64,000 bases of DNA from Ascarosepion bandense (Eukaryota; Mollusca; Cephalopoda; Sepiida; Sepiidae). The position numbers were made by a program, and so were the translations under genes. Below the pieces are notes generated by a model. It made no database searches and was not told the origin of the DNA. It saw only the letters and a list, made by a program, of their open reading frames with translations. Below are positions 1 to 10,888 of the stretch, piece by piece; position 1 is the first letter of the stretch, and every line of letters starts with the position of its first letter. Location: positions 3,793,501 to 3,857,500 of the forward strand of contig JBBBDQ010000421.1 of the NCBI GenBank assembly GCA_037127315.1. The letters are read 5' to 3'.

Positions 1-769
1 TCAATCTCTACAGGTGACACACGTGATAAGTGTAGCTCTTTGAGGAACCAGGAATCTTCAGAAATAACGACAAAATTTCCAAGGTAAGGAAAACAGGGTA
101 TTAATGTCTCTCAGCCCTCAGGGGGTGATGAAGACCCTCTGGAAACACACATCTCGTTTTCCCGGCCAATAACAATCTGTTGTAAAGTAACAATCGGTAT
201 GAATTATTGAAAGGTTTCAAGAAACGTCGAAGGAGACAACATCAGTAAAAGGATGAATGTGGAGGAGGAAAAGAGGAAAAGTGTTCAATTTTATTGGATA
301 ACATTTACACAGCTGCAATAAAGATTAGAGCGATTAGGAAACTCAGCACCATACATATATATATATATGACTCACCCACGACAGTCTCTACACATAGAGT
401 ATTTATGCTTACGGTTTTCATTTTGTATTTATTTCATGGATTCTACTCCCTTTCGCTGTTTTTTTTTTTTTGTCATCTTTTTACTGCTTTAATCTTTTCC
501 ACTCTCTCTCTCATTCTCGCTCTCTCAATCTTTCTCTCTCTATCTCTCTCTTTCTTGTCCTTTTTTGTAGTCTATTCTTTTACTTACTTTCTCTGCTTAT
601 CTTTATCTCTTTTTCGTTCAGCTTCATAATCTTTTCTATTTTCCTTCTCCTTCTTTACACTATATTATTCTTTTTTATCGTCTTTTCTTTTTACTTTTCT
701 TTTTTCTTTCTATCACTATTTTTCTTTCTTTCTTTCTGTCTCTATCATATCTATCTCAATTTGTCCATA

Positions 770-771
<2 letters not shown>
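1..771. other. No gene seen; pyrimidine-rich tract
   Basis: No repeat family or coding signal is recognised in the first 450 bases. From about 455 to 771 the plus strand is strongly pyrimidine-rich (runs of TTTC, CTCT), which opens long Phe/Leu/Ser-only reading frames that I regard as low-complexity artefacts. Confidence 0.6.

Positions 772-823
<52 letters not shown>
772..823. repeat. (TA)n microsatellite
   Basis: Uninterrupted TA dinucleotides immediately left of the large palindrome at 831-924. Confidence 0.97.
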
Positions 824-825
<2 letters not shown>

Positions 826-830
826 TATGA

Positions 831-924
831 AAGAAAAATTAAGGCAAACACGTTATTTTATGGTAAATCGGAAATATATATTTCCGATTTACCATGAAAT
901 AACGTGTCTGCCTTAATTTTTCTT
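831..924. repeat. 94-bp near-perfect palindrome
   Basis: The two 47-base arms meet between 877 and 878 at GAAATATATATTTC and differ at only two pairs (847/908 and 859/896). The right arm continues into a dispersed repeat (925-1037) that also occurs at 35565-35735, so the palindrome is that repeat joined to an inverted copy of its own end. It would extrude as a long hairpin. Confidence 0.93.
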
Positions 925-1037
925 ATATTTGCTCTATATGTATTTATATACATATATATTTAGAGCTCTCTTAGAGAGTTATCCTACCACAGTATGTACA
1001 GGATACTCCTTTGGATTCTTCTATACCCACACTGCAT
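925..1037 (-). repeat. Dispersed TA-flanked repeat, copy 1
   Basis: In reverse complement this reads the same as 35565-35735 and, in part, 35165-35235. Shared landmarks include AATCCAAAGGA, TGGTAGGATAACTCTCTAA and the block leading to AAATTAAGGCAGACACG. All three copies abut (TA)n. No terminal repeats or coding potential were found; the element class is unknown. Confidence 0.8.
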
Positions 1038-1116
1038 GCTGATATATATATATATATCATATTTACGCTCTCACACCCTGATTGAGCACTCTGGAAGTAT
1101 GGGGGACTTTGAAAAC

Positions 1117-1357
1117 AGTAGCTACTCCGGCATATACGCATCGCTCATTCAATAATGAATTAGAGCACTCTGGCTATTGGGCGTGTATAATAATATATGC
1201 GTAAAAAGTCTGCCTTCTTATACCGGACGCTCGTGGCCCAGGGCTAGAATCGCCGACTGACGCCAATTCGGTCGGATTTCAATCCTGGGTTAAAGAGCGA
1301 TCGGAGTCTAACCGTACTGATGAGCTGTGATACAACAAAACAGATCTGTCTGCGGTT

Positions 1358-1416
<59 letters not shown>
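1117..1416 (+). mobile_element. SINE-2, copy A (5' extension + tRNA-like + hammerhead + TA tail)
   Basis: Order of parts: a 5' extension at about 1117-1220, also found in front of the copies at 47.6 kb and 19.8 kb; a tRNA-like region at about 1221-1300, with an A-box-like stretch near 1234-1248 and a B-box-like GGATTTCAATCC at 1274-1285; a hammerhead-ribozyme fold at 1312-1355; a short TTGAC; then (TA)n at 1361-1416. The tRNA-like region indicates RNA polymerase III transcription, but such a promoter normally starts transcripts at the tRNA head, so the conserved upstream extension is unexpected. Boundaries are set by comparison with the other copies; no target-site duplication was identified. 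Confidence 0.85.
1312..1355 (+). ncRNA. Hammerhead ribozyme fold in SINE-2 copy A (likely inactive)
   Basis: Helix I CCGTA (1312-1316) pairs with TGCGG (1351-1355), extendable by two A-T pairs. Core CTGATGA is at 1317-1323. Helix II GCTGT (1324-1328) faces ACAAC (1332-1336) with one mismatch. The expected GAA core is AAA (1337-1339). Helix III ACAG/CTGT (1340-1343 and 1346-1349) has a two-base loop, and the cleavage-site base is C1350 (GTC). The G12-to-A change removes a catalytic base and looks like CpG decay of CGAAAC. Confidence 0.85.
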
Positions 1417-1417
<1 letters not shown>

Positions 1418-1516
1418 CATAAATATATTATACTATTACCACAAAATAGCTACTTTTCTAGTGATACTATAACATAGGTACCACAAAACAATCGCTGAAA
1501 AAAACGACTAAATTCG

Positions 1517-1520
<4 letters not shown>

Positions 1521-1609
<89 letters not shown>
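1521..1609. repeat. (CT)n followed by (TA)n
   Basis: CT dinucleotides at 1521-1564 run directly into TA dinucleotides to about 1609. Confidence 0.97.
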
Positions 1610-1611
<2 letters not shown>

Positions 1612-2644
1612 CATTATTTAGATGTCTGTTACAGAAAATCAGTACAGGAAGCAAGCACCCAACATAGCCACCGAGCAGACATAATCTATATACTTATTCT
1701 CGTGTCCTCGCCCGAAAGAAAAGGGCACCTTACTAAATAAAAGCAAAGTTTTATCAGCAAAATGTTTGTTTTTATTAAAAGGATAGATCAAATTATTTTT
1801 ATGTTTTAAAATTGTTTCATTCTTTCCAAGACGTTAGAAATTTTGGTAGAAAATCTTGTTTTTCTTTCGTCCGTGAGTGACGTAATTTTAAAAAGGGTTT
1901 AAAACGGCTAACGTAATATGACGCAAGGCGCTTTTTGCCGGTGAAAATCACAAAAATTTGGAAATTCTAGCAAAAATCAAATAATGGTCGGATTTTTATG
2001 AAAATTTGGGGACTTATTAATAATTGACTGAAATTATTTTCTATGAAAAATAGATATTAAAAAAAAATTAATAAATGCCATAACATTTTATAATTATTGA
2101 GCTACCTCTGCCGCTATATAATTTCATTCTGTTATTAAATTGCAAAATATTTGAAAAAAAGTTTTATATTATTTTAATTTTTATTTTTCATAAAACATCT
2201 TCAAACGTAAGAATATAAAACTAAACTAACTAAAATTTTATAAAATATTAGATAATTGCTGAAAATACTGTATTACATTTTTAATTTAGTTAAGAATAAA
2301 GAATACGAAACATACGAATAAGAAAGATTATGTTAAATTCGTCTTCCATACTTAGCATCTCTGACGGCTACTGTATATCAGGCCAATATCACCTCTAATA
2401 AGGTGATAATAACCCCAATAACAACGATACCACAGTTAAGAAACGCTTTTATAGTACATTTCAGGCGGTAAGCAAGTAGTTCTTGTTTCAAGTCAGATTA
2501 AGATAAATTCGGTAACTAGAATAAAATAATGTGTCAGCAAGATGTATTTTATTTTTGCAAGATTTTTTTAATACCGAGAATTGGCTTCTGTTTACGAAAT
2601 GTGTCAATCGAAGAAAAATGGCCGAAAAAATAAATATTTTCATG
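1610..2644. other. No gene seen; AT-rich spacer
   Basis: AT-rich single-copy-looking DNA with no long open frame, no recognisable element ends and no tRNA-like boxes. Confidence 0.55.
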
Positions 2645-3049
2645 CTCTGACGAACTTGGGTCAATGCTGCCCCCTCTACAAGAATTTACTCGTGTAACCA
2701 GATTGGCAACAAGGTCTCACCCTTTTACAGTTAGATCAACGAAATGCAGGCGACAATTCTATTCCAGCAGCTTCTTTTCTCTCGCTTCCCGCCTGTGAAA
2801 CTCCCTTCCATATACTTGCTTTCCTGACGGCTATAATCTCCAGAAATTTAAATACAAAGTCAATTCCCATCTCTTATCTACTTAACTCCAGTCCTTTCTA
2901 CATCAACCCGTGTATTTTGTTCTTTTCCTTTCTCTCTACTTGTCTTTGTCTTCTCTCTTCTCCTGCCTAAAACTTCAACTCTCTTATGTAACCCCCTGCA
3001 CATCAGTGGCGTTAACACCGTGGTTAGGGTGAAATGATTTAAAAAAAAT
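2645..3049 (+). mobile_element. Jockey/CR1-like LINE, 3' end (truncated)
   Basis: The first half translates, with breaks, to the C-terminal tail of the LINE reverse-transcriptase protein (TRLATRSHPF-type block, then a GYNLQEF-like block), matching 40408-40680 and 45797-46003. After the stop comes the family 3' UTR with GCACATCAGTGGCGTTAAC and the terminal GGTGAAATGATT plus A-run at 3039-3049. It is 5'-truncated, as expected for target-primed reverse transcription. Confidence 0.9.
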
Positions 3050-3617
3050 ACACTTTCTATAACCTTCCCCAAAATGTTACTCCAATTCCTTAGTATTCAA
3101 GTTTTGAGATTTACCGAAGAAGCCTTTGTCCTTGAGCAATAATGATATTTTTAAACCATTCCCAACATACGTTTGTATCTATTGCAAGTTAATAATGCAT
3201 TATTTTATTTCAAATCTATTTTCCCTAATCCGACACGAAAAATAAACAACGCAAACGTGTCTTTTAGATTCAGCCCCATGTTTTCACCAAATGTAAATTG
3301 CTCACTTTTTCTCAATCAGTTATTAAGAAGTAGCTCACATGCAATAAAGAGCTTTTTTAATCATTTCACTTTCAAGAAAGTCAATAAATTCACTGAAACG
3401 CAAGAGTACTGAGTGCTAGAGAATAAGAAAAAGAATTCTATTAAAGACAATAAAAAAGCTTAAAAAAACACTTCTAAGACTTTTATAATATTGTACCCAA
3501 AAATGTCGATTGAAAAGTTTTCTTCATATTAATACCTAAAAATATAATCAATAATTTATGCAATCTCATAAGTCCATGTTTTCCTTAAATAACGCTCTCT
3601 TTCGGTGGCGGATGCAG

Positions 3618-3620
<3 letters not shown>
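3050..3620. other. No gene seen
   Basis: AT-rich DNA. The 79-codon open frame at 3173-3412 has no recognisable domain and no supporting context; I treat it as chance. Confidence 0.5.

Positions 3621-3665
<45 letters not shown>
3621..3665. repeat. (CT)n microsatellite
   Basis: About 22 CT units preceded by GATGCAGGCG. Confidence 0.97.
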
Positions 3666-3667
<2 letters not shown>

Positions 3668-5805
3668 TCTCTCTCTGCACTGAATACAATGTATTCATGA
3701 CAAGACAAGTTAGATTGTCGTGCCTATCACGGTTACCTTTATTCGTAGGGAATGAAAGACGGATAAGTAATGCGTCAACTTGTCAAACGCAATCTTGTGT
3801 TTTTTTTTGTTTTTTTTTTTGTTTTTTTTTTAAATAAAGTCGGTATTTGATAGACAGGACAAATAAAAGAGATGTTAATTAACTGTCAATGTCACTATCC
3901 CTTGTTACCCACCATTAGTCACAACTCGCTGACGCAACAACAAGAACAAACGTACACAGAATAATTTAGATTAAGACTTATGATGAAACCATAACACATT
4001 GAATACGAAATTCACAATCGTCCCTCTTTCAAACATAATATCTTAAGACTCTTCATCAAATAATGATTGCCTGGTAAAGGGTATAAAAAAACGTATATAA
4101 ACCTGCTCAGTACAAAGCTTTGCTGAAAAGCTTTCGGCAAAATCAAAAAGGCAATAGGCCTGCCTTGAACTTGAACTCGAGCTGCCAATTCTATTTTATG
4201 TCGTCAGTTTAGAAGTATGGACGAGATCACATTTTAGCGAATCGTCGGTGTAGTGTTATGTGCTAGAAAACTCGTCTTCGCAAGCCATCGCTTTCATGCC
4301 ACCAATGAGACAACTGTCTTAGCAAGCTTTCTATAAAAATCTTCAAATTTTCAGCAAGTTTTACGGTCGAGATAGCTCGTCCTAGCAAATCGCTTACAAT
4401 TCCTACTTGATCAAAAATATTATGGTAGTAAGATGGCATTGTTTCGAAAAAAATTACTACATTCTGTCAAAACCGTAGGTATGCTGTTTTTAGTAAAGTA
4501 TGCGGGTTTGTTTTTAACCCCTTAGAATTTTTGTGACCAATTATTTGTCCTATGTAGAAAATAAGGGTAAAAGAGCATTGACGCGACACGGCGAGAGAAA
4601 ACAAGACAACACCAACCCTGACTGGAAAAAGGAAAGGATTTATAGCAGAAAGAGGAAGAAAAAGGGAAGATACAAAATGGGGTTTAAAAAATGATTTTAA
4701 AAAAAACAGTGTTTTTTGCGAAGACTTAACTGGAAGCAGTATAGTTCATTCTGATAACAGTTCTTTTCATTTTTTGCGACTTCAGAATATATTCGTCTTC
4801 AGGTTGAAGAGAGATTCAGTTTTTTGATGTTTTGCTGTAACTGTCGATATATCCTCGACGCTATGTTTTCTTCTAGGCCGCTTCATTTTTGGATACCATG
4901 TGGCTGCTGGTTGAGTTTGTCCGTGTTGACGCTTCAGTGTCGTAGGGAAAAAAAGAGCAAGATGATATGCTGCTTTACCAGGGGCCGGTAATAACAACTC
5001 CTATAAAGGGAGACAATTTATCTATAAAATATTTCCAATGTAGGTGCAGAAGATGCTAAATGAAAAAATGTTATGTGACATGCTTAATAAAACTAAAGCA
5101 ACTTTATAACAGTAATGCATTTACGAAACATGAAACTGACTGACGCATCTGCTTCACTAGCCCAGTGCGTTTTCATTGCTTCTCGACAAAGTTCTGAATA
5201 TTATATATCGATTGTCGAGATCAGAAGCAGCCAACTTGTTTCTAAACAGCGTGTAAACATTTCACTTTTCCGGTTGATTTTGTCAAGAGGAAGCAAATAA
5301 AAACGTTTCTTGATATATTTTTAATCTACAAATTGTAATAAAAGAAAAATAAACTGGAGAAAATGGTCATAACTGTACAAAGCAGCTTCATCTTTTCAGA
5401 CGACAATCATCATTTTCTGTCTGAAAATGTGATGGATTGTGATATGTCATTTTTATATACTATGTCACGTGAATTTTAATAACATTTCAGTATCAGGAGA
5501 AATAAGCGGAAAACATTTTATTTAGGTTTGTCAGGTTTTCGACTTGTTATTTATCTATCACTCGTCACAGTGTCACGATATAACACCTGCTGTTTTCTCG
5601 TGGAGTGTCCCCAGATGTGCATACAGGCCAAGAAAAAAAGATCTCTACAGCCAATATCGTGCAAGCATCAGAATATCTCTTTTGGCTCGATACGATTAAA
5701 TAGATTGATTCGTTTTCTACATCTTATCAATCTTTTGCAAATTATTAAGAAAAAAATTGTTTTAGAGAATAATGGTTTAGTGATACAAATCTTGGTAATT
5801 AACCC
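3666..5805. other. No gene or element recognised
   Basis: Two kilobases of moderately AT-rich DNA with poly-T/G stretches near 3800. Short open frames at 4782-4997 (-), 5115-5300 (+) and 5528-5809 (+) show no domain, splice context or similarity to other parts of the window. This is the longest stretch free of recognised repeats near the left end and may be ancient intergenic or intronic sequence. Confidence 0.5.
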
Positions 5806-6020
5806 ATAGCTAGGGACGAAGATTCATACCTTTCCCAAGGATATTTCCAGGTAAGTGAATTTGACAAATCTAAAAAGTACTGGAACTCGGCTATCAGATT
5901 AAGAATTCCGTGCCATTATCCATTAAACCACCTGCGTACAGAAGATTATTCACTAGACAGGGCACTGCTTAGCCTGTAACCGTACAGGAAATGGTCTTTT
6001 AACGTGATGTGGTCATAAGA
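5806..6020 (-). mobile_element. 5S-tRNA composite SINE, old copy (5' half)
   Basis: Read on the minus strand: a 5S rRNA-like module (about 6020 down to 5932, recognisable by CACATCACGTT and GGCTAAGCA, with about 25 bases of the middle deleted), then a tRNA-like head (GTTTAATGGATAATGG, later GCCGAGTTCC), then a body containing CTTGGGAAAGGTATGAATC. Order and strand match the composite copies at 42.7, 43.6, 61.6 and 63.0 kb. Its 5S end touches a LINE fragment starting at 6030. Confidence 0.75.
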
Positions 6021-6029
6021 TGGTTTCCC

Positions 6030-6537
6030 CGCCGACGAAATATGGCCTCCCTTTGTCTGTTCTATAAATACTTTCATGGCTTCTGCTCAGACGAACTTAA
6101 GTCACTGGTGCCTCCTCAACAGGTGTTTAATCGTGCAACCAGATTGGCAACTGGGTCCCACCCATTCACAGTTAGGTTAGTCAAATGCAGACGACAATTC
6201 TACTCCTTCAGCTTCTTCTCTCGCACTTCCCGCCTGTGGAACTCGCTCCCATATTCTTGCTTTCCTGACGGCTACAACCTCCAGGAATTTAAATGCAATG
6301 TCAATACTCATCTATTAACCACTTGACTCTAGCTCTTTCCCCACCCCGTATATCCTTTCCTTTCTCTCCACCTTTGAAACTGTCATCACACCTGCATTCT
6401 CATCTTTCTATTGCTCCTTTGTAACTGGTTCGTAATTCCCCTTCACTCTCTTCTAATTAATCTTCATACACTTAGGTAGCCCCCTGCACATCAGTGGCAT
6501 TTCCGCCTTGCTCGGGGTGAAATGATTAAAAAAATAG
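6030..6537 (+). mobile_element. Jockey/CR1-like LINE, 3' part
   Basis: Encodes the C-terminal region of the RT protein (RRRNMASLCLFYKYFHGFC, then SLVPPQQVFNRATRLATGSH, then GYNLQEFKCNVNTH to the stop at 6326), followed by a 200-base 3' UTR ending GGGGTGAAATGATTAAAAAA at 6536. The reading frame 6009-6326 is uninterrupted, so this copy is relatively young. RT catalytic motifs are absent because of 5' truncation. Confidence 0.93.
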
Positions 6538-6629
6538 GAGAGATAACAACATAAATTTGGATACCTCAGAACTGTGAGGTACACGAAAGCATGAATATGG
6601 TTCCGCGTAGTGCGGAAAGACTGAATTGC

Positions 6630-6630
<1 letters not shown>

Positions 6631-6676
<46 letters not shown>
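6631..6676. repeat. (TA)n microsatellite
   Basis: Pure TA run inside otherwise unremarkable sequence. Confidence 0.97.
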
Positions 6677-6677
<1 letters not shown>

Positions 6678-7246
6678 CGTTGTGTTATGATAATGCTTGC
6701 TGACAAAATTGTTGTTTTCTAATGATTTACTGCTAAAAAGATATTTTAGAAAGCAGGTTTTATGTCTTAAACGGCTCAATATCGAGATAAAGTTAGAGCG
6801 TTAATAGGATTAATGTAAAAAACTTAATAATTTAACTGAACAGAGTCAAACCGACTTCGAAGTTTCATGAAGGCACCGTTATGATGCTTTCACTGGTCGG
6901 GGCATAGTTTCAATCTGCTGCTGTGCACCAGTTTTTTTTTTTTATATTATTATTATTTATATGGAGCTTGGTGTAATTTAATATTTTGGTATGTGATTGG
7001 TTATATAGTTAGTTAATTGTTTTTGATTGCATTTTTATGTTGACTTCTTTTTAATGATGTATTATTTGCAGGTGATGTGTTTTCTTTTTTATTGATTTTT
7101 ATTATGTTTTTTTTTTAGTAGGCGTAAGTGGACATTCGCTTAATTGCTAAATACAGAGTTTATTCTTGTAATTTTTCTTGACCTCTTTTTTATTTTATTA
7201 GGGTGATCTTTTTTTCTTCTTTTTTTTTGCCGTGTTTGTATATGTG
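6677..7246. other. No gene seen; T-rich
   Basis: T-rich sequence leading into the satellite; no element ends recognised. Confidence 0.5.
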
Positions 7247-8125
7247 ATCGCTTAAAGAATGTTTTAGGTCATACTCAAATGTTTTAGGACATAGTCAAAT
7301 GTAGACACTTTTTACCGTGTTAGTACATGTGACCGCTTAAAGAATGCTTCAGGACATAGTCAAATGTTTTAGGACATAGTCCAATGTAGACATCTTTTTA
7401 CCATTCTAGTACATGTGACCGCTTAAAGAATGCTTCAGGACATAGTCAAATGTTTTAGGACATAGTCCAATGTAGACATCTTTTTACCATTCTAGTACAT
7501 GTGACCGCTTAAAGAATGCTTCAGGACATAGTCAAATGTTTTAGGACATAGTCCAATGTAGACATCTTTTTACCATTCTAGTACATGTGACCGCTTAAAG
7601 AATGCTTCAGGACATAGTCAAATGTTTTAGGACATAGTCCAATGTAGACATCTTTTTACCATTCTAGTACATGTGACCGCTTAAAGAATGCTTCAGGACA
7701 TAGTCAAATGTTTTAGGACATAGTCCAATGTAGACATCTTTTTACCATTCTAGTACATGTGACCGCTTAAAGAATGCTTCAGGACATAGTCAAATGTTTT
7801 AGGACATAGTCCAATGTAGACATCTTTTTACCATTCTAGTACATGTGACCGCTTAAAGAATGCTTCAGGACATAGTCAAATGTTTTAGGACATAGTCCAA
7901 TGTAGACATCTTTTTACCATTCTAGTACATGTGACCGCTTAAAGAATGCTTCAGGACATAGTCAAATGTTTTAGGACATAGTCCAATGTAGACATCTTTT
8001 TACCATTCTAGTACATGTGACCGCTTAAAGAATGCTTCAGGAGATAGACAAATGTTTTTGGACATAGTCAAATGTAGACATTTTTTACTGTGTTAGTATG
8101 TGACCGCTTAAAGAATGTTTTCGGA
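7247..8125. repeat. 86-bp satellite, about 10 tandem copies
   Basis: The landmark GACCGCTTAAAGAATG recurs at 7331, 7417, 7503, 7589, 7675, 7761, 7847, 7933 and 8019, exactly 86 bases apart, with divergent partial units at 7247 and about 8102. Each unit contains an internal duplication of about 21 bases (AGGACATAGTCAAATGTTTT followed by AGGACATAGTCCAATGTAGA). Central units are essentially identical while the edge units differ, the usual sign of homogenisation by unequal exchange. No spacers are present and no coding frame is maintained. Confidence 0.97.
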
Positions 8126-8168
8126 CGTGTGTGTGTGTGTGTGTGTATGTGTGTGGGGGGGTGGGGGG
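8126..8168. repeat. (GT)n and G-run
   Basis: GT dinucleotides followed by a G-rich run close the right edge of the satellite. Confidence 0.9.
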
Positions 8169-8511
8169 CTTTATATGTGATTGTTTCCGCTTGGAAAAAT
8201 GTAGACATTCGAACAAATATTTAATTTGCTACGCAAATAAGAACAAAAACAAATGAACCCAAACCCAAGACATATAAATATAAGTATATTAACACACAGT
8301 CACAACGTAAATCAGAAGGTAATTTAACAATCCCCAAACGGGATTGACGTTGTGACAACTTTTCAATCTGGTATTTACAGATCCACTATTAAAAATTTGT
8401 TAAACTAAAAAAAAAAAAAATGAAGAAAACTCGACACAAAAAATTGGTCATTGTATTTTGGTGATAAACGAACTGCTGGTCAAGAATATCAATTGATTTA
8501 GAAGCATTCTT
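8169..8511. other. No gene; partial duplicate of 8900-9000
   Basis: The stretch 8381-8452 (CAGATCCACTATTAAA to TTGGTCATTG) is a diverged copy of 8910-8990, so the two sides of the RTE-like LINE piece at 8512-8860 are related to each other. The rest is featureless. Confidence 0.6.
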
Positions 8512-8860
8512 CTTCTTTTATGTGCCGTGTCCCTTCAGGACGAAGGTGATCATGGCCTTCCACGTCTCCCTATCCCATATACCTCTAAACACATTTTCTT
8601 TTGTAACACATCTCAAATAACGCTCTGCCATCCATTGTTCCCCCTTTCCCTCTATCTGCCTTGTGAGTATCAGATTCTCCAATTCTTTCTTTTTCATGAC
8701 ATGTCTGAGAAACTTCAACTTCCTTTTTCTGATGTCAAGTATTAGTCTCCTTTTCGTTTCCATCTTCAAAACCTCGTTGTTGCTCACATGTTCAGTTCGT
8801 GGTATCCTCAGCATCCTTCTGTAGAACCACATCTTGGTTACTTTAAGTCTTTCCTTCATC
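8512..8860 (-). mobile_element. RTE-like LINE, C-terminal coding end
   Basis: Encodes the last 113 residues of the LINE protein (KMWFYRRMLRIP, RRLILDIRKRKLKFLRHVM, ETWKAMITFVLKGHGT and stop), matching the frame at 30190-30573. The reading frame is open across the piece. RT motifs are missing because of 5' truncation. Confidence 0.92.
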
Positions 8861-8863
8861 CTT

Positions 8864-9124
8864 GACGATATTGTTCAGAAAGAAATCAAGCAGCAAATCA
8901 ACAAATATGTCAGATCCACTATTAAAGACGCTGTTAAACTTAAAAAAGAAATTAAGAACACAATGCAGGAAGAAAATTGGTCATTGTTTGTTAAATAAAT
9001 TGATGGCTCTAAAATATCAAGTGCTTGTTTTAAAGAAAAAAATAAGATTACTTGAGTTAGAAGCAATGGAGAAGCGGATACCGTTGTCAAAGAAATAACA
9101 GCTGTTCTGGATGAATACAATTAA
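8864..9124 (+). pseudogene. Unrecognised lysine-rich coding remnant with two stops
   Basis: One frame reads about 86 codons with a protein-like composition (QKEIKQQINKYVRSTIKDAV, later NTMQEENWSLFVK, later VVKEITAVLDEYN) and is broken only by TAA after FVK and one TGA. A partly related tract lies at 8381-8452. I cannot assign it to a family; it may be a retroelement ORF or a dead host exon. It is not intact. Confidence 0.4.
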
Positions 9125-9756
9125 TGAAAGTGCATAAAGATGACCGTTTACAAGACGACCAATGTGAACAACAGATGCAGGAATGGGATTGTCATTCAGT
9201 TACAAAGACTATCTGCTCAAAAGAACCACAATTCATTGGTTGTCAACGACATATTTTTAACCGAGTACTTTGCGTAGTAATGGATGACCAACTTGGAAGA
9301 AACAACAAATCGCTTAATATCGATTAACCGTTTATCCGTAAATAACTACGAACAGTTAAAAAAAACTTCAAGAATGCTAAAGATATTACGGAAACAGCGC
9401 AATGATATGAAATTTATATTTCATTTAAATCGAATTTTCTGCTTTTTCGAAGAATATTTGCTTATGTGAACATTCAAAAATACCTCACTTAAGTATTGCA
9501 AGTAGCAATACTAGCTTGTTGGCATTTACTCTTCTACCTGACAAAAAATATTTGCTACTCGAATTTGTATATTCATTTTTTATAGATAGTCGGACCATTG
9601 GTTTACTGAAGAAGTCTACAATGCAGCAGATTATCAGAAGCTTTGTCGCAGTTGGCAATCTCAAAAAGTTATTAAAATCTGTGAAAAAGTTTTGGAATCT
9701 AGAATAATTGAAACTGGAAATTACCATAAAAGATTAGTTTTTTATGTTTGTTTGTT
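9125..9756. other. No recognised gene
   Basis: Several short open frames on both strands (9124-9327, 9284-9469, 9485-9727) without identifiable domains. They may continue the unknown remnant just upstream, but no single frame persists. Confidence 0.45.
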
Positions 9757-10810
9757 TTTTTTTAATCATATCACCTCGAGCAAGGCGGTAACGCCACTGA
9801 TGTGCAAGGGGCTACATAAGAGTAAAAGCACTAGATAGAAGAAAAGTGACAAGAGAAGGACAAACCATTTAGAAAGGAGCAAGAGAAGGAAGAGAATACA
9901 GGTGTGAGGAAAGAACTAGGGTCAAGTGGTTAAGAGATGAGTATTGACCTTGCATTTGAATTCCTGGAGGTTGTAGCCGTCAGGAAAGCAAGAATAAGGA
10001 AGCGAGTTCCACAGGCGGGAAATGCGAGGAAAGATACTGATGGAGTAGAATTGTCATCTGCATTTGGTTGATCTCACTGTGAATGGGTAAGACCCAGTTG
10101 CCAGTCTAGTTGCACGAGTAAACACCTGTTGCTGAGGCACCAGTGACTTAAGTTCGTTGGAGCAGAAGCCATAGAAGTATTTATAGAACAGACAAAGGGA
10201 AGCCACATCCCGTCGGTGGGAAAGTAGCTGTAGTCGAGCCGCCAAATCGGTACATATCAGATTACTGATTTTCCTTTGGAGCCTGTCAAGAATGAACAGT
10301 GGGGGCACCCGACCATATATGGTAGCAGTACTCCATGCACAGACGAATGGTTGATTTGTATATATGCATGATGGTTTCATGCGGGAAAAACATTGTGACC
10401 CAACCTTCCTAGCAGCGGATTTAGCTACTGACTCAATGTTGTGGTTCCACTTGAGATCAGAACAGAGGGTAAGGCCGAGGAGGTGCAGTGTATTGCTCTC
10501 GGGGAGACTGGCTTGGTCCATGCTTATGGGAGGCAGGAGAGGTTGTCTGTGATGATTGACAGACAGCAGCTTGGTCTTAGACGCATTGAAATTTACAAGC
10601 CACTTCTTACCCCAACTCACCACAGAATGTAGATCCCTCTCAAGATCAGCAGCGAGATTATGTTTGTCTGCCACGCCGGGTTTCTTACTGATGCAGGAGT
10701 AAATTGTGGTGTCATCTGCGTAGATGCCTATTTGGCTCTTGATCTCGTCTGGGAGGTCATTTTTGAGAATGGGGATTCAAGTGCTTCCAAGATCGTTATG
10801 ACATCTCTAA
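9757..10810 (-). mobile_element. Jockey/CR1-like LINE with RT YADD box
   Basis: On the minus strand, from about 10810: NDLPDE, the intact catalytic YADDTTIYS, ADKHNLAADLERDL, WGKKWLVNFNASKTKLLSV and HLLGLTLCSDLKW, through to the TRLATGSYPF block, with an open frame to 10054. Then, with breaks, come the rest of the tail and the 3' UTR ending at 9757 (reverse of GGTGATATGATTAAAAA). The N-terminal RT palm and the endonuclease are absent (5' truncation). Confidence 0.93.
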
Positions 10811-10888
10811 ATAGAAGGAAAAGTTTAGATTATACTTATTATGTTTAACAAATTATAATAATTATATATAATGCAATAATTATGCTGA

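Noticed and set aside
470..916. 148-codon open frame with Tyr-Ile repeats
   Set aside because: Made of pyrimidine-rich and (TA)n sequence plus a palindrome; no protein-like composition.
7247..8125. Regularly spaced repeats suggesting a CRISPR array
   Set aside because: The units are contiguous 86-base copies with no variable spacers, in an animal-type genome.
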